NCBI GenBank assembly: GCA_944323695.1
Contig: CALUTI010000004.1
Location: 124,001-188,000 of the forward strand
Length of the DNA: 64,000 bases
Source: Candidatus Gastranaerophilales bacterium
GTDB lineage: Bacteria; Cyanobacteriota; Vampirovibrionia; Gastranaerophilales; Gastranaerophilaceae
Direction of reading: 5' to 3'
The notes beneath the pieces are model-generated. The model saw only the letters and a program-made list of their open reading frames with translations, did no database searches and was not told the origin of the DNA. Below are positions 46,241 through 58,063 of the stretch, piece by piece. The position numbers and the translations under genes were made by a program. Numbering within the stretch: the stretch's first letter is position 1; each line of letters begins with the position of its first letter.

Positions 46241-46841
46241 ACCAATTTGTTCTTATAACCTTTTGTTTTCCGTTTTTATCGTACATTTTTTCTTTGTACC
46301 ACAAGCCTTTAAATTTACCATCAGGTTCGTACATATATTGCATATCTTTTGATGTAAAATATATTGCGCTGACAAGTTTTCCGTTTGATTTATACTGCTT
46401 GGAATTATACGGGAAATTAGGGTAATTTTCAGAAATCACATCCACATATCTCAAGCGTCCGTAAGGATCGTAATAAAACACATTACGCGGATTATCTTTA
46501 TACTGAAGCGCATATATAATTAATATATTGCCCTTGTAATAAAAAGAACAGATGTTTGCGTCTTTGGTTTCCTTCACGTCATCTTTTGCAAGCATATAGT
46601 GTTCTTTGTAATCTTTATCCTTTTTATAAGGTTCAAATTCTTTTTTAAATTCGTCTTTTGTGAAGTTGTTTACGCTGTTTTCACCAAAAAGTATATCGTG
46701 ATAGTATTCAATTGTGGAATCTCTTTGAACCTGTGTCATATCAACCCAGTCAAAGCGTGCTTCACCAGTGAGGGTAATACCTTCCGCATTAACCGACAAT
46801 CCAAAAATCAATAAAGCCATTAATAAAAATATTTTTTTCAT
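46239..46841 (-). CDS. Secreted protein of unknown function
   Basis: About 200 residues; ATG at 46841 starts a signal peptide (KKIFLLMALLIFGLSVNA); the longer in-frame start adds a polar leader. No strong ribosome site. The mature protein is rich in Tyr/Lys/Asp and has MORN-like or YD-like stretches (YYDPYGRLRYVDVISENYP, MYEPDGKFKGLWYKEKMYD, KNGKQKVIRTNW). Function unknown. Confidence 0.68.
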   Translation of the reverse strand: MKKIFLLMALLIFGLSVNAEGITLTGEARFDWVDMTQVQRDSTIEYYHDILFGENSVNNFTKDEFKKEFEPYKKDKDYKEHYMLAKDDVKETKDANICSFYYKGNILIIYALQYKDNPRNVFYYDPYGRLRYVDVISENYPNFPYNSKQYKSNGKLVSAIYFTSKDMQYMYEPDGKFKGLWYKEKMYDKNGKQKVIRTNW

Positions 46842-46884
46842 AATAAAGATTTTAGCAAAAGTTTTTGCGTTTTGCAAGAATTTA

Positions 46885-47435
46885 CATAATAAATATTATC
46901 TGCCCCCATGGTACTTTCTTGTACCGACAAGAAAGTACCCAAAGAAACTCTCGACCGGAACTGCACTCGCTAATCATTACTATAACTCAACCCGAGCTCG
47001 CAAACTCGCTTTTACGTCATCCCGCACTTGTTGCGGGATCTAAAAATCAACCGCTCAAACAACGCTCGCTTTGTTGTTGCTTCGTTATGTAATGATTGCT
47101 CGTTCCGTTAAGGTCGAACCATTTTGTCAAGCCGCGCCGTTGTTCTTAGGCGCGGAGCCGGCATAGCCGGCTTTAACGGGGTGGCAGGGGTGTCCCCTGC
47201 TTACTCGGTCATTTCGGTCGCGTGTTTCTCTTTCTTTTGCCAGCGTTTTCTTTCTCTGCTTGTTTGCTCGCATTAAACGGGACTGCAACGCCGTCGCCTG
47301 CGCGCCGCCGTTTCGCCCTCTGCTCGCAATCCGCTTTGCTTCGCAACAAAGAGAAAGAAAATGCTGAAATATGGCGATAATAGTTTTTATGTAAAGCGGT
47401 ATATGTTGTATTGCCTCAGGCAGTAGTTTTTATAA
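46885..47435. mobile_element. Hairpin-rich intergenic element, left copy (degenerate)
   Basis: No convincing gene. Contains GGTACTTTCTTGT / ACAAGAAAGTACC (46910-46939, 4-nt loop), ATCCCGCA / TGCGGGAT (47019-47039), CCGCGCC / GGCGCGG (47132-47155), GCAGGGG / CCCCTGC, and a core matching 58502-58761. Its right end repeats TAGTTTTTATG (47381-47391) and TAGTTTTTATAA (47424-47435), matching the inverted left end of the right copy. The left edge is uncertain. Confidence 0.6.
47132..47391 (+). repeat. Direct repeat core, left copy
   Basis: Matches 58502-58761 at a constant offset of 11,370 bp. Over 47149-47367 only about six bases differ in 219. The loop 47139-47148 is the reverse complement of the other copy's loop. 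Confidence 0.88.
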
Positions 47436-47531
47436 AAAACAGCCATTTATTTGATTAGACAAGGGTTTTGGGGCATGCTTCAAAACCCGCTCGAATCAAT
47501 ATATACAATTTATGCCTTGACAGTCAAATCC

Positions 47532-47606
47532 TGATATAATCAAGCTTTCAGCCCTGTAAAAAATATTGTAACAAAAATTTAACAAAATTCAAAAAACGGG
47601 CTGAAA
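47532..47606 (+). promoter_or_regulatory. rpoB upstream promoter (extended -10) and long-range stem
   Basis: TGATATAAT at 47532-47540 is an extended -10. A perfect 9-bp stem TTTCAGCCC (47546-47554) / GGGCTGAAA (47598-47606) encloses a 43-nt AT-rich loop. Role unknown. Confidence 0.4.
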
Positions 47607-47611
47607 ATTTC

Positions 47612-47639
47612 TTGACTAAAAATATTGATGTAATATGAT
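47612..47639 (+). promoter_or_regulatory. rpoB proximal promoter
   Basis: TTGACT (47612-47617), 16-bp spacer, TATGAT (47634-47639), about 160 bp before the rpoB start. Confidence 0.6.
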
Positions 47640-47673
47640 TAAGTAACATGCAAAAGTAAAGTGGGGGCGATTT

Positions 47674-47796
47674 GTGCCTAAATACAAAAAAGCCCTGAAA
47701 ATATATTTATTTGCCGGTTTACGGCAAAAGGTTAACAGCCTCAAGTTAGAAAAATTAATTTTTAGTACGTACACCATTTATAATAGAATGAGGTAA
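47674..47796 (+). CDS. Possible 40-residue leader peptide before rpoB
   Basis: GTG start after GGGGGCGA; the peptide begins [19 protein letters not shown] and is basic, ending NRMR. It stops 4 bp before the rpoB ATG, and the rpoB ribosome site GAGG lies within its last codons, so translation of the two may be coupled. May be chance; no homologue is known to me. Confidence 0.35.
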   Translation: MPKYKKALKIYLFAGLRQKVNSLKLEKLIFSTYTIYNRMR

Positions 47797-47800
47797 TTTA

Positions 47801-50800
47801 ATGTCTAAGACAAAATACGCAGAAAGAGTAACTCCGATGGGTATTCCCCATACTCGATTGGATGATTTACCGGACCTTATTGAAGTGCAGAAAAAATCTT
47901 TTGAATGGTTTTTAAAAGAAGGTTTGAAGGAAGAATTACTATCTTTCAGCCCTATTAAAGACTATACGGGAAGATTGGAATTACACTTCTTACCAAATTA
48001 TACTTTCGACAACGCAAAGTACACAGTAGAAGAAGCAAGAATTCATGACGCGACTTATGCAAAACAATTACGCGTAATGATAAGACTTGTAAACCGTGAC
48101 AGCGGTGAAATCAAGGAACAGGAAGTCTATATCGGCGATATTCCGACAATGACAGACAAAGGTACATTTATCGTAAACGGTGCGGAACGTGTAATCGTAT
48201 CCCAAATCGTAAGATCACCGGGTGTATATTTCAAACGTGAAGTATCACCTGCCGGAAAACGTTTATACAACGCAACAATGATTCCGAACCGCGGCGCATG
48301 GTTGAAAATAGAAACAGACAGCAACGATTTAATCTACGTTAAAATAGACAAAAACAGAAAAATCCTTGCTACAACATTATTAAAAGCAATGGGCATAACA
48401 GTTTCAGAAATGGAAACTTTATTCACCCACTTTGAATTTTTGAAAAAGACACTTGATAAAGATACAACTGAAACAACAGACGATGCTTTAATCGAAGTTT
48501 ATAAAAAATTAAGACCGGGCGATCCGGCATCTCCGCAAGGCGGACGTTCAATATTGGAAGCACGTTTCTTTGATGAAAAGAAATACGATATCGGACGTGT
48601 AGGTCGTTACAAATTAAACAAAAAATTAAACTTAAATATTCCTAAAAATCAGAGAACATTGACCGTTCAAGATATCGTTGCGTCAATCGAATACTTAATC
48701 AACTTAACTTATGATGAAGGAACTTTGGACGATATCGACCACTTAGGAAACAGAAGAATCCGTTCAGTCGGCGAACTTTTACAAAACCAGTTCAGAGTAG
48801 GTCTTTCAAGAATTGAAAGAATTGTAAAAGAAAGAATGACCTTGCAGGATTCAGAAACATTAACCCCGTTGAACCTGTTGAACACAAAACCGTTGGTTGC
48901 TTCATTGAAGGAATTCTTCGGAAGTTCACAGTTATCACAATTTATGGACCAGACAAACCCGTTGGCTGAATTAACTCACAAAAGACGTATTTCAGCATTA
49001 GGACCGGGCGGTTTGATGAGAGAACGTGCAGGATTTGCAGTACGTGATATTCACCCGTCACACTACGGACGTATTTGTCCGGTAGAAACTCCGGAAGGTC
49101 CGAACGCAGGTTTGATAGGTTCATTGGCAACACACGCAAAAGTTAACGACTACGGCTTTGTGGAATCACCGTTCTTCGTTGTAAAAGACGGCGTTGTAAC
49201 TGATGAAGTTCACTATTTGACAGCAGATGAAGACGAAAACTTCCGTGTTGCACCTGCAGACGTACAGTTAAACAAAGACAGAAGCTTTAAAGATGAATAC
49301 GTACCTGTACGTTATCATTCGGAATTCACAATGGGCGACTCCAAAAAGGTTGACTATGTAGGTGTTTGCCCGATTCAGATAATTTCAGTTGCAACCTCAA
49401 TGATTCCGTTCATTGAACACGATGACGCAAACCGTGCATTGATGGGATCAAACATGCAACGTCAGGCAGTACCTTTGTTTATAACACAAAGACCGGTAGT
49501 CGGTACGGGTTTGGAAGCAAGAGCTGCAAAAGACTCAGGTATGGTAATCGTATCAGAAGTTGACGGCGTTGTAGAAAGAGTTGTCGGTGAAGAAATCGTA
49601 ATCCGCGATAAACAAAACAACCCTCACGTATATCAGTTAATGAAATACGTAAGAAGCAACCAGGATACATGTATTAACCAGCGTCCAATCGTAAACGAAG
49701 GAGACAAGGTTAAAGCAGGCGACGTAATCGCAGACGGTGCGTCAACCTGCGGCGGCGAACTTTCTTTAGGTAAAAACGTAATTGTTGCGTATATGCCTTG
49801 GGAAGGTTACAACTTCGAAGATGCTATCCTGTTATCAGAAAGATGCGTACACGATGACATCTTCACATCAATTCACATTGAAAAATTAGAAATAGATGCA
49901 AGACAAACAAAACTCGGACCGGAAGAAATTACCCGTGAAATTCCGAACGTATCAGAAGATGCTTTGAGACATTTGGATGAACGCGGTATTGTTCGTATCG
50001 GTGCAAGAGTTTATGCAGACGATATATTGGTAGGTAAAGTAACTCCGAAAGGCGAATCAGAACATCCGCCGGAAGAAAAACTTTTAAGAGCAATCTTTGC
50101 GGAAAAAGCAAGAGACGTAAAAGATAACTCATTGAGAGTTCCTCACGGTGAAGGCGGACGCGTAATCGACGTTAAGGTATTTGACAGAGAAAAAGGCGAT
50201 GAATTACCGCCGGGTGCAAATACCGTAATCAGAGTTTACATCGCACAAAAACGTAAAGTATCAGTGGGTGATAAACTTTCAGGACGTCACGGTAACAAAG
50301 GTATTGTATCAAGAATATTACCGAAAGAAGATATGCCGTTTATGCCTGACGGAACCCCTGTTGATATCGTGTTGAACCCGCTGGGTGTACCTTCACGTAT
50401 GAACGTTGGTCAAACTTATGAATTATTATTAGGCTTGGCAGCGTATTTGACAGGAAACTACTACGAAGCACCGTCATTTGATGAAATGTACGGCGAAGCT
50501 CAATCAGAAATCGCAACAAAATACGAATTATTAAAAGGTATTAAAGAAAGCGGATGCGATTGGGTAACCGAAGACGGTAAAGTAAGACTTATCGACGGAA
50601 GAACCGGTGAACCGTTTGATGAACCGGTTGCAGTAGGTCTTTCTTATATCCTGAAACTTGTCCACCTTGTTGACGATAAGATTCACGCACGTTCAACAGG
50701 TCCTTACTCACTTGTAACACAACAACCGTTAGGCGGTAAGGCACAATTCGGCGGACAAAGATTCGGTGAAATGGAAGTATGGGCTTTGGAAGCGTATGGT

Positions 50801-51118
50801 GCGGCTTACACATTGCAGGAAATGTTAACAATCAAATCCGATGATGTAAACGGCAGAAATAGAGCCTACGAAGCAATAGTTAAAGGTGATAACATTCCGA
50901 GACCGGGTATTCCGGAATCATTCAAGGTACTTGTAAGAGAATTGCAAAGTATCGGTTTGGATATAACAGTAGCCAAAAAAGACGGTGAAGAAGTCGACTT
51001 GATGAGCGATATGGATGATTTGAGAAAATCAGCACCAAAACGTACATTATCCGACATTGATTCAGAGTTGTTGAACATCAACTTCTTTGAAACACCGACC
51101 ACTTTCGGCGATCTGTAG
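47801..51118 (+). CDS. rpoB: RNA polymerase subunit beta
   Basis: A 1105-residue subunit. Seen: [11 protein letters not shown] near 130, the rifampicin-region [20 protein letters not shown] (near 380), RPVVGTGLE near 565, [13 protein letters not shown] near 825, [18 protein letters not shown] near 985. Length is close to cyanobacterial RpoB, without the large lineage inserts of E. coli. It leads rpoB-rpoC1-rpoC2; rplJ/rplL are not directly upstream, as often seen elsewhere. Ribosome site GAGG. Confidence 0.97.
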   Translation: MSKTKYAERVTPMGIPHTRLDDLPDLIEVQKKSFEWFLKEGLKEELLSFSPIKDYTGRLELHFLPNYTFDNAKYTVEEARIHDATYAKQLRVMIRLVNRDSGEIKEQEVYIGDIPTMTDKGTFIVNGAERVIVSQIVRSPGVYFKREVSPAGKRLYNATMIPNRGAWLKIETDSNDLIYVKIDKNRKILATTLLKAMGITVSEMETLFTHFEFLKKTLDKDTTETTDDALIEVYKKLRPGDPASPQGGRSILEARFFDEKKYDIGRVGRYKLNKKLNLNIPKNQRTLTVQDIVASIEYLINLTYDEGTLDDIDHLGNRRIRSVGELLQNQFRVGLSRIERIVKERMTLQDSETLTPLNLLNTKPLVASLKEFFGSSQLSQFMDQTNPLAELTHKRRISALGPGGLMRERAGFAVRDIHPSHYGRICPVETPEGPNAGLIGSLATHAKVNDYGFVESPFFVVKDGVVTDEVHYLTADEDENFRVAPADVQLNKDRSFKDEYVPVRYHSEFTMGDSKKVDYVGVCPIQIISVATSMIPFIEHDDANRALMGSNMQRQAVPLFITQRPVVGTGLEARAAKDSGMVIVSEVDGVVERVVGEEIVIRDKQNNPHVYQLMKYVRSNQDTCINQRPIVNEGDKVKAGDVIADGASTCGGELSLGKNVIVAYMPWEGYNFEDAILLSERCVHDDIFTSIHIEKLEIDARQTKLGPEEITREIPNVSEDALRHLDERGIVRIGARVYADDILVGKVTPKGESEHPPEEKLLRAIFAEKARDVKDNSLRVPHGEGGRVIDVKVFDREKGDELPPGANTVIRVYIAQKRKVSVGDKLSGRHGNKGIVSRILPKEDMPFMPDGTPVDIVLNPLGVPSRMNVGQTYELLLGLAAYLTGNYYEAPSFDEMYGEAQSEIATKYELLKGIKESGCDWVTEDGKVRLIDGRTGEPFDEPVAVGLSYILKLVHLVDDKIHARSTGPYSLVTQQPLGGKAQFGGQRFGEMEVWALEAYGAAYTLQEMLTIKSDDVNGRNRAYEAIVKGDNIPRPGIPESFKVLVRELQSIGLDITVAKKDGEEVDLMSDMDDLRKSAPKRTLSDIDSELLNINFFETPTTFGDL

Positions 51119-51130
51119 AAAATAATTTAA

Positions 51131-51150
51131 GCGGGGAATAACTTCCCCGC
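51131..51150 (+). other. Intercistronic stem-loop between rpoB and rpoC1
   Basis: GCGGGGAA, loop TAAC, TTCCCCGC, without a T-run, so probably mRNA processing or stability rather than termination. Confidence 0.6.
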
Positions 51151-51175
51151 CCAAATAAAAGGAGAAATAACAAAA

Positions 51176-52885
51176 ATGTCAACAAGCATAGATTACTTTG
51201 ACTATATACGAATAAGTATAGCTTCACCGGAAAGGATATTGAAATGGTCCTACGGGGAAGTAACAAAACCGGAAACAATAAATTACCGTACCTTAAAACC
51301 GGAACGCGACGGTCTTTTCTGCGAAAGAATTTTCGGACCGACAAAGGACTGGGAATGCTATTGCGGTAAATATAAAAGAGTAAGACATAAAGGTATCATC
51401 TGCGAACGCTGCGGTGTAGAAGTTACAGATTCAAAAGTCCGCCGTCACAGAATGGGACACATTAAACTTGCTGCCCCTGTTTCTCATATCTGGTTCTTAA
51501 AAGGTATTCCTTCATACTTAGGTTTACTGTTGGATATGACCTTGAAAGATTTGGAACAGGTAATTTACTTTAACAATTATGTAGTAATTGAACCTGGAGA
51601 AAGCCCGTTTAAGAAATTACAATTGTTAGGCGAAGAAGAATACGAAGATTACATTGCGGAAAACGAAGAAACCGAACTTAAAGTAGGTATCGGTGCAGAA
51701 GCAATAAAAGAACTTTTGTCAGAAATTAACATAAAAGAATTGGCAGAAGAAATCAGAAGCGAACTTGCAGGCAATGTAACTTCAGTTCAAAGAAAAAGCA
51801 AACTTATCAAACGTTTAAGATTACTTGATGCATTAATTTCATCCGAAACAGATCCGACCTGGATGATTATGGATGTATTGCCCGTAACCCCGCCGGATTT
51901 AAGACCGATGGTACAATTGGACGGCGGACGTTTTGCAACATCTGACTTAAACGATTTGTACAGACGTGTAATCAACAGAAACAACCGTTTACAAAGACTT
52001 TTGGAAATGGGCGCACCTGAAATTATCGTAAGAAACGAAAAACGTATGCTTCAGGAAGCTGTTGATGCATTGATAGATAACGGCAGACGCGGAAGAACCG
52101 TAGTAGGACCGAATAACCGCGCTCTTAAATCATTATCAAATATTATTGAAGGTAAACAAGGCCGTTTCAGACAGAACTTATTGGGTAAACGTGTTGACTA
52201 CTCAGGCCGTTCAGTTATCGTTGTAGGTCCGCAGTTGAGCTTGAATCAGTGCGGCTTGCCGAAGGAAATGGCTATCGAATTGTTTAAACCATTTGTAGTT
52301 AATAAACTTATTGAAAGAGGATACGTTCAAAACATCAAATCAGCTAAAAAGAAAATTGAACGCTCTGAAGCAATAGTTTGGGATATATTGGAAGAAGTAA
52401 TTGACGGACATCCGGTATTGTTGAACCGTGCACCGACCCTTCACAGATTAGGTATTCAAGCATTTGAACCGAAACTTGTAGAAGGCCGCGCAATTCAATT
52501 GCACCCGCTTGTATGTACGGCATTCAACGCTGACTTCGACGGCGACCAAATGGCTGTTCACGTTCCGTTGTCAATTGAAGCCCAAACAGAAGCAAGAATG
52601 TTAATGCTCGCAACTAACAACATTTTGGCTCCTGCAAACGGCAAACCGATTATTACACCTTCACAGGATATGGTATTGGGTATGTATTACCTGACTATCT
52701 TGAAAAATCCTGAACAAGAACCTAAAGGTTACTTCTACAACTTCCAGGATGCAATATCAGCGTTGGAAGTAGGCGTAATCGACTTGCACGACAAAATCGT
52801 TGTAAGAAACGAAAAAGGTGAAAGAATGGAAACTACAGTCGGAAGAATTATTTTTAACGAAACAGTTAAAAACGCTCTGGCTTAA
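51176..52885 (+). CDS. rpoC1: RNA polymerase subunit beta-prime, N-terminal half (gamma)
   Basis: A 569-residue protein equal to the N-terminal part of beta-prime: zinc ribbon [20 protein letters not shown] (near 58), [15 protein letters not shown] (near 340), and the catalytic magnesium loop [12 protein letters not shown] (near 450). It ends [14 protein letters not shown], the point at which Cyanobacteria also split beta-prime. Own ribosome site AAAGGAG. The split is a natural gene boundary, not a frameshift, because rpoC2 has its own start and site 47 bp further. Confidence 0.97.
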   Translation: MSTSIDYFDYIRISIASPERILKWSYGEVTKPETINYRTLKPERDGLFCERIFGPTKDWECYCGKYKRVRHKGIICERCGVEVTDSKVRRHRMGHIKLAAPVSHIWFLKGIPSYLGLLLDMTLKDLEQVIYFNNYVVIEPGESPFKKLQLLGEEEYEDYIAENEETELKVGIGAEAIKELLSEINIKELAEEIRSELAGNVTSVQRKSKLIKRLRLLDALISSETDPTWMIMDVLPVTPPDLRPMVQLDGGRFATSDLNDLYRRVINRNNRLQRLLEMGAPEIIVRNEKRMLQEAVDALIDNGRRGRTVVGPNNRALKSLSNIIEGKQGRFRQNLLGKRVDYSGRSVIVVGPQLSLNQCGLPKEMAIELFKPFVVNKLIERGYVQNIKSAKKKIERSEAIVWDILEEVIDGHPVLLNRAPTLHRLGIQAFEPKLVEGRAIQLHPLVCTAFNADFDGDQMAVHVPLSIEAQTEARMLMLATNNILAPANGKPIITPSQDMVLGMYYLTILKNPEQEPKGYFYNFQDAISALEVGVIDLHDKIVVRNEKGERMETTVGRIIFNETVKNALA

Positions 52886-52932
52886 TATATAATCCAAATG
52901 ATTGTAATAAAAGAATAAAAAGGGAATATATA

Positions 52933-55900
52933 ATGGAAACAACATACATTCATGAAAAAAAGACACCCGAATACATTAACAAACAAATGGATAAAAAAGC
53001 ATTAAACAATTTGCTTGCCCAAATGTATTTGGAATACGGCGGAGCAAAGACAGCAGAACTTGCAAACGCCTTGAAAAACCTTGGTTACAAATATGCAACC
53101 AAATCAGGTACAACAATTTCAATTGCAGACTTGCAGGTACCGCCTGCTAAGAAAGCACTTTTGCAGGAAGCAGAAAAAGAGATTGAACAATCAACAAACA
53201 GATACCTGAAAGGTGAAATTACAGAAGTAGAAAGATATACAAAAGTTATCGACACCTGGTCTGAAACAACTGCAAAGTTAACAGAACAGGTAGTAGAAAA
53301 CTTTGATAAATTAAATCCGGTATATATGATGGCATTCTCCGGTGCGAGAGGTAACTTATCACAGGTATCACAATTGGTTGGTATGCGTGGTTTGATGGCA
53401 GACGCACAGGGTCAAATCATCGACTTGCCGATTAAATCAAACTTTAAAGAGGGCTTATCCGTTACTGAATACATCATTTCATCATACGGTGCCCGTAAAG
53501 GTTTGGTAGATACAGCGTTAAAAACAGCTGACTCAGGTTATTTGACAAGACGTTTGGTAGACGTAGCGCAAGACGTAATCATCCGCGCAGAAGACTGCCA
53601 TACAACAAAATCAATTAACATGAAACCAATCGTAGACGGCGATGCAGTAATTGTACCGTTAATCGACAGATTACTCGGAAGAACAATTGCAGAAGACATC
53701 AAAGATACTGACGGAACAGTTCTTGTTCAATCAGGAACAACATTGAACCGTGATGATATCAAAAAGATTGCACACTTGAATTTACAGCATTTAAAAGTAC
53801 GTTCAGGCTTGACCTGCGGACTTGAATACGGTATTTGCCAAAAATGCTACGGCTGGGCAATGACAACCCAAAAACTCGTAGATGTAGGTGAAGCAATCGG
53901 TATTATCGCAGCACAATCAATCGGTGAACCCGGTACACAGCTTACAATGAGAACATTCCACACAGGCGGTGTATTCAAAGGTTCAGGTGCTATGAAGCAC
54001 ATTGATGCAAAATCAGCCGGTGAAGTTGTATCAAACGTTAAAACAAGAGAATTAAGAACACGTCACGGTGATATCGTAAATGTTGCAAACTACGAAGCGG
54101 ATATCGAAGTTAAAGGTGCTAAAAGAACAGAAAAATACCACATTCCGGCAGGATCAACAGTATTCTTTACAAACGGAATGAAGGTAGAAAAAGGCTTTAC
54201 ACTTGCAACTTATGAACCGACATCTCAAGGTGACGGTTCACGTTTGACAGAAAAAGCAACAAAAGATATTAACGCTGACTTGAGCGGTGAAGTTATATAC
54301 GAAGACTTTGTAGCAGACGAAAAGAAAGACAGACAAGGCAACATTTCAAGAACAACAAATAAACAAGGCGTTATCTGGGTTCTTGGAGGCGATGTATATA
54401 ACCTTCCGGGCGGTTCAAAAGTAATCGTAAAAGACGGTCAGAAAATCAAAGCCGGCGAAAAATTAGCCGAAACGTTAACTATTTCAGAACACGGCGGCGA
54501 AGTTCGCTTTGGTGAAGACTTGGTTATTGAAGATGTAAACTTTGAAGGCAAAAAGATTAAGAAAATCGTACAGGGTAAAGAAATTACCATTGTAATCGCA
54601 TCTTTGATGCCTGAAAACGCAACATTTGAACAAACTAAAAAAGAACAAATCTGGACAGTTAAAAAGACAGGCGAAAAATACATTGTAAAAGCACCTGTTG
54701 ATACAACTGTTGAAAACGGCATGATTATCGCGGAACTTCTTGACGAAGAATGCGCTGTAACAAGCTCAGGCGAAATCAGATACGTAGACGTTGAAGTTGA
54801 TGAAAATCAAATCATTACAAAACCGGGTACTGTTGTATTTATTCCGGAAGAAATCCACCAGATTTCAAAAGACAGCACATTGAAAATGGTTGAAAACGGA
54901 ACTTACGTAACAGCAGGCACCGAAGTTGTAAAAGACGTTTACTGCCACATTGACGGTATTGTTGAATTCAAAGAATATAACGATATCATCCACGAAATTA
55001 CGGTAAGACCCGGAGAAATCCACACACTTTCAAGCGTTTCAGAATTAAAAGTTGACGAAGGCGAAGTGGTTAAAAAAGGTACCGTAATCGCAGACGGCAT
55101 CAAAGCAAAAGAAACATCTATCGTTACAATTATGGATTCATCTCTGGATGAAATTGAAATTGATGATCTGGATGAAGAACTTGATGCAAGTCTTTCATTG
55201 GATGAAGATAACATCTCTAACCAGCCTATCCAGATCTTGGTAAGACCGGTTCAGGTATTGGACGTTCAACAAAAAGACGTATCAATCAAATTCAACACAA
55301 CAGACGAATTGATTGATATAGTTCCCGTAACTCAATTACAATACAAAGACGGTGCAAGAGTAAGAAACCTTGACGGTTCAACAATTACAAGAACAAGCCT
55401 TGTATTACAAATGCAAGGATACCTCTCACACTTGAAAGGTATGGTTGAATTGGATGATAAAGGCAACTTGAGAATTGTTGTACTTGAAAACTTAATTGTA
55501 CGTCGTGAATTTGAAGGCAATTCAAAATTGTTATCAGCACTTCAAACAGAATTGCTTGTAAAAGACGGTCAAACAATTGAGCCGAAAACACCGATTGCAA
55601 AAACACAGGTTCTGGCAATAAATGACGGCGTTGCATCAATTAATGAAAATAAAACAGATAACAGACGTCTGTTATTAACAAGCCAAAACTACGAAGAAGT
55701 AATTAAAATAAAAGCTTCAGCAAGTGTTAAGAAAGGTGATTTCATCAAGACTGACGCAATAATTTCATCAAGCGGAGAGACTTCACCGGTATCAGGTCAG
55801 GTAGTAGCAGTAAACAAAGGTGAAATCACGGTAAGAACAGGCAGACCGTACTTGATAAGCCCGGGTACAATGCTCCAGGTAGAATCAGGCGCACTGGTAC

Positions 55901-56787
55901 TCCGTGGTGATATGATTGCAACCTTGGTATTTGAAAGACAAAAAACAGGCGACATCGTACAAGGTTTGCCGAGGGTTGAAGAACTTCTTGAAGGCCGCAA
56001 ACCGAAAGACTGCGCTATATTAGCGGAAGAAGACGGCGTTGCTGAAATCGAAACCGACGAAGATTTGCCGAGATTATATCTGGTAAATGAAAACGGCAGA
56101 GTAGAAATCAAATACGCAATTGATGCAAATATTATCGTTCACGATAAACAAAAAATCACAAAAGGTCAGCCTTTAACAAGCGGTCCTTTGAACCCGCATG
56201 ACGTTATCAGACTTTGCGGAGTTGAAGCAGCACAGCAGTATTTGGTTGACGAAGTACAACGCGTTTACCGTTCACAAGGTGTAGAAATCGCTGATAAACA
56301 CATCGAAATTATCGTACGTCAGATGACAAAGAAAGTACGTATTATTGATGCCGGCGATACAAACCTATTACCGGGCGAATTAATTGAACTTCAAACATTT
56401 GAAGAAGCTAACAAAAAAGCCGAAGAAGAAGGCAAAGTACCTGCAACTTGCGAATACATGCTGTTAGGTATTACAAAAGCTTCTTTGAATACCGAAAGCT
56501 TCATATCAGCAGCATCCTTCCAGGAAACAACAAGAATTCTGACGGAAGCTGCAGTTGACGGTAAGAAAGATATGTTAAGAGGCTTGAAAGAAAACGTAAT
56601 TATCGGCCGCTTAATTCCGGCAGGTACAGGCTTCCACCATCTTTCAAACGCCAACGAAGAAAAAGAACGCGAAGCACGCAGACGTGCTGTAGCGCAAAGA
56701 AATCAGGCAAGAAAACCGTCAGCAATTTTGGAAGAAATTGAAGGCATGTTCGGCGCTCCTGATTTTTCATTAGACGAAGATGAATAA
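52933..56787 (+). CDS. rpoC2: RNA polymerase subunit beta-prime, C-terminal half
   Basis: A 1284-residue protein: bridge helix and trigger region ([20 protein letters not shown] near 135; STHGARKG-like [15 protein letters not shown] near 183), zinc site [28 protein letters not shown] near 332, then an insertion of about 650 residues (about 345-1000) built of repeated beta-barrel units, then [15 protein letters not shown] and [20 protein letters not shown]. The insert size matches the cyanobacterial SI3. Ribosome site AAGGGAA. Followed by a strong terminator. Confidence 0.97.
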   Translation: METTYIHEKKTPEYINKQMDKKALNNLLAQMYLEYGGAKTAELANALKNLGYKYATKSGTTISIADLQVPPAKKALLQEAEKEIEQSTNRYLKGEITEVERYTKVIDTWSETTAKLTEQVVENFDKLNPVYMMAFSGARGNLSQVSQLVGMRGLMADAQGQIIDLPIKSNFKEGLSVTEYIISSYGARKGLVDTALKTADSGYLTRRLVDVAQDVIIRAEDCHTTKSINMKPIVDGDAVIVPLIDRLLGRTIAEDIKDTDGTVLVQSGTTLNRDDIKKIAHLNLQHLKVRSGLTCGLEYGICQKCYGWAMTTQKLVDVGEAIGIIAAQSIGEPGTQLTMRTFHTGGVFKGSGAMKHIDAKSAGEVVSNVKTRELRTRHGDIVNVANYEADIEVKGAKRTEKYHIPAGSTVFFTNGMKVEKGFTLATYEPTSQGDGSRLTEKATKDINADLSGEVIYEDFVADEKKDRQGNISRTTNKQGVIWVLGGDVYNLPGGSKVIVKDGQKIKAGEKLAETLTISEHGGEVRFGEDLVIEDVNFEGKKIKKIVQGKEITIVIASLMPENATFEQTKKEQIWTVKKTGEKYIVKAPVDTTVENGMIIAELLDEECAVTSSGEIRYVDVEVDENQIITKPGTVVFIPEEIHQISKDSTLKMVENGTYVTAGTEVVKDVYCHIDGIVEFKEYNDIIHEITVRPGEIHTLSSVSELKVDEGEVVKKGTVIADGIKAKETSIVTIMDSSLDEIEIDDLDEELDASLSLDEDNISNQPIQILVRPVQVLDVQQKDVSIKFNTTDELIDIVPVTQLQYKDGARVRNLDGSTITRTSLVLQMQGYLSHLKGMVELDDKGNLRIVVLENLIVRREFEGNSKLLSALQTELLVKDGQTIEPKTPIAKTQVLAINDGVASINENKTDNRRLLLTSQNYEEVIKIKASASVKKGDFIKTDAIISSSGETSPVSGQVVAVNKGEITVRTGRPYLISPGTMLQVESGALVLRGDMIATLVFERQKTGDIVQGLPRVEELLEGRKPKDCAILAEEDGVAEIETDEDLPRLYLVNENGRVEIKYAIDANIIVHDKQKITKGQPLTSGPLNPHDVIRLCGVEAAQQYLVDEVQRVYRSQGVEIADKHIEIIVRQMTKKVRIIDAGDTNLLPGELIELQTFEEANKKAEEEGKVPATCEYMLLGITKASLNTESFISAASFQETTRILTEAAVDGKKDMLRGLKENVIIGRLIPAGTGFHHLSNANEEKEREARRRAVAQRNQARKPSAILEEIEGMFGAPDFSLDEDE

Positions 56788-56817
56788 AAGCTAATATAAG
56801 CTTCCTCCTGAAGGAAA

Positions 56818-56846
56818 GGCTCCGGATTTTCCGGAGTCTTTTTTTT
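56818..56846 (+). terminator. rpoBC1C2 terminator
   Basis: GGCTCCGG, loop ATTTT, CCGGAGTC, and nine or so T. Confidence 0.9.
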
Positions 56847-56896
56847 CATTTATTTATATTATATGCAAAAAATAAAAATCCTATATAATATAATTT

Positions 56897-57970
56897 ATGA
56901 GAGAAAAAAACATAGACGATTACAGACGTGAATTTTATCAGGTCTACCATAGGGAAATTCTGCCCAAACTTGAAGTTTTTGAAAGAACGAGAAAATCAAA
57001 ATTCGGGCAATTATTATTTTATGAAATAACTGTTGCATCGGTGTTGGCAGTCTTATTGATGTCATCGGGCTACATTCGCGGACTGTATTACGAAATTGCA
57101 TGCGTACTTCTGGTTCTGGCACTTATAATTATCCCTTATTTTATGAACAAAAATTTTGTAAAAATGCTAAAAAAAGAATGCATGCACAGCTTAACAAAAG
57201 TATTTGGGGAAGTAGAATGGGCAAATGACCAACAGTTTATAACAGATACTGAACTGGTAAAAAGCGAATTATTTTCAACATATAACAGAAGAGGCAGCGA
57301 TGATTCTTTCAAAGGAAAATATAACGGGGTTAACTTTGTAATTTCTGAAACAAAACTTGTAAACCAAACAGGCAGCGGTAAAAATCGTCGCAGACGAACA
57401 ATATTCAAAGGAATCATAATAAATTTTGAATCAAACAAAACTATACGTAATAAAACAATTATTACTACAAAATGGGACATGCATACCGCCAGAATGAGCA
57501 AGTGGATGTTTTTCAGCTCAATTTTACCCCTATTTGCATATATATACTTATTCCCTGAACTCAAAATCCTGCTTATAGCAGTGGCAGCGCTTGCAATAAT
57601 TGCGATTTTCATATTCTTTTCAAAAGGAAATGGCGAAGCGCTGGACGAAGTTAACCTTGAAGATCCTGTATTTGAAAAGAAATTCAATGTGTATTCATCG
57701 GATCAGGTGGAATCAAGATACTTAATTACAACAGCATTTATGGAAAGATTTAATAACCTGAATACAGCTTTTGGTGCTAAAAAAGCAAAATGTTCTTTTT
57801 TTGATAATACAATAATGTTTGCGATTTCAACACACAAAAACCTGTTTGAGATAGGGAACTTATTTATGAGGCTGGATGACCCAAACAGAATAACCGAATT
57901 TTTTAACGAAATCGCATCAATTCTTATACTTGTTGACTATTTCAAACTTGATGAACACATAAAATTATAA
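56897..57970 (+). CDS. DUF3137 family membrane protein
   Basis: A 357-residue protein: two N-terminal helices (about 45-65 and 68-86), a cytoplasmic domain with the family motif DSFKGKYNGVNFVISETKL near 140, two more hydrophobic segments (about 205-240), and DPVFEKKFNVYSSDQVESRY near 255. DUF3137 proteins have no assigned biochemical role. AT-rich promoter region directly upstream (TATAAT 56883-56888 region); little leader is likely. Confidence 0.85.
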   Translation: MREKNIDDYRREFYQVYHREILPKLEVFERTRKSKFGQLLFYEITVASVLAVLLMSSGYIRGLYYEIACVLLVLALIIIPYFMNKNFVKMLKKECMHSLTKVFGEVEWANDQQFITDTELVKSELFSTYNRRGSDDSFKGKYNGVNFVISETKLVNQTGSGKNRRRRTIFKGIIINFESNKTIRNKTIITTKWDMHTARMSKWMFFSSILPLFAYIYLFPELKILLIAVAALAIIAIFIFFSKGNGEALDEVNLEDPVFEKKFNVYSSDQVESRYLITTAFMERFNNLNTAFGAKKAKCSFFDNTIMFAISTHKNLFEIGNLFMRLDDPNRITEFFNEIASILILVDYFKLDEHIKL

Positions 57971-58063
57971 TTCAGATTACAAAAGAGATTTTTAAACAAA
58001 ATAGCTGATTTTGCAAAGGTTTAGAGGATTTCTTGCCGTAAAGAAATAAAGAAAGGAACTTTT

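Noticed and set aside
46768-47092. ORFs running into the intergenic element upstream of rpoB
   Set aside because: Composition comes from palindromic repeats; frames are not shared between the two element copies in a protein-like way.
47517-47540. TTGACA...TATAAT as an rpoB promoter
   Set aside because: The spacer is only 12 bp; the TATAAT is better read as an extended -10 without this -35.
52757-52966. Frameshift or assembly break splitting rpoC
   Set aside because: rpoC1 and rpoC2 each have their own start and ribosome site, are separated by 47 bp, and the break is at the natural cyanobacterial split point.
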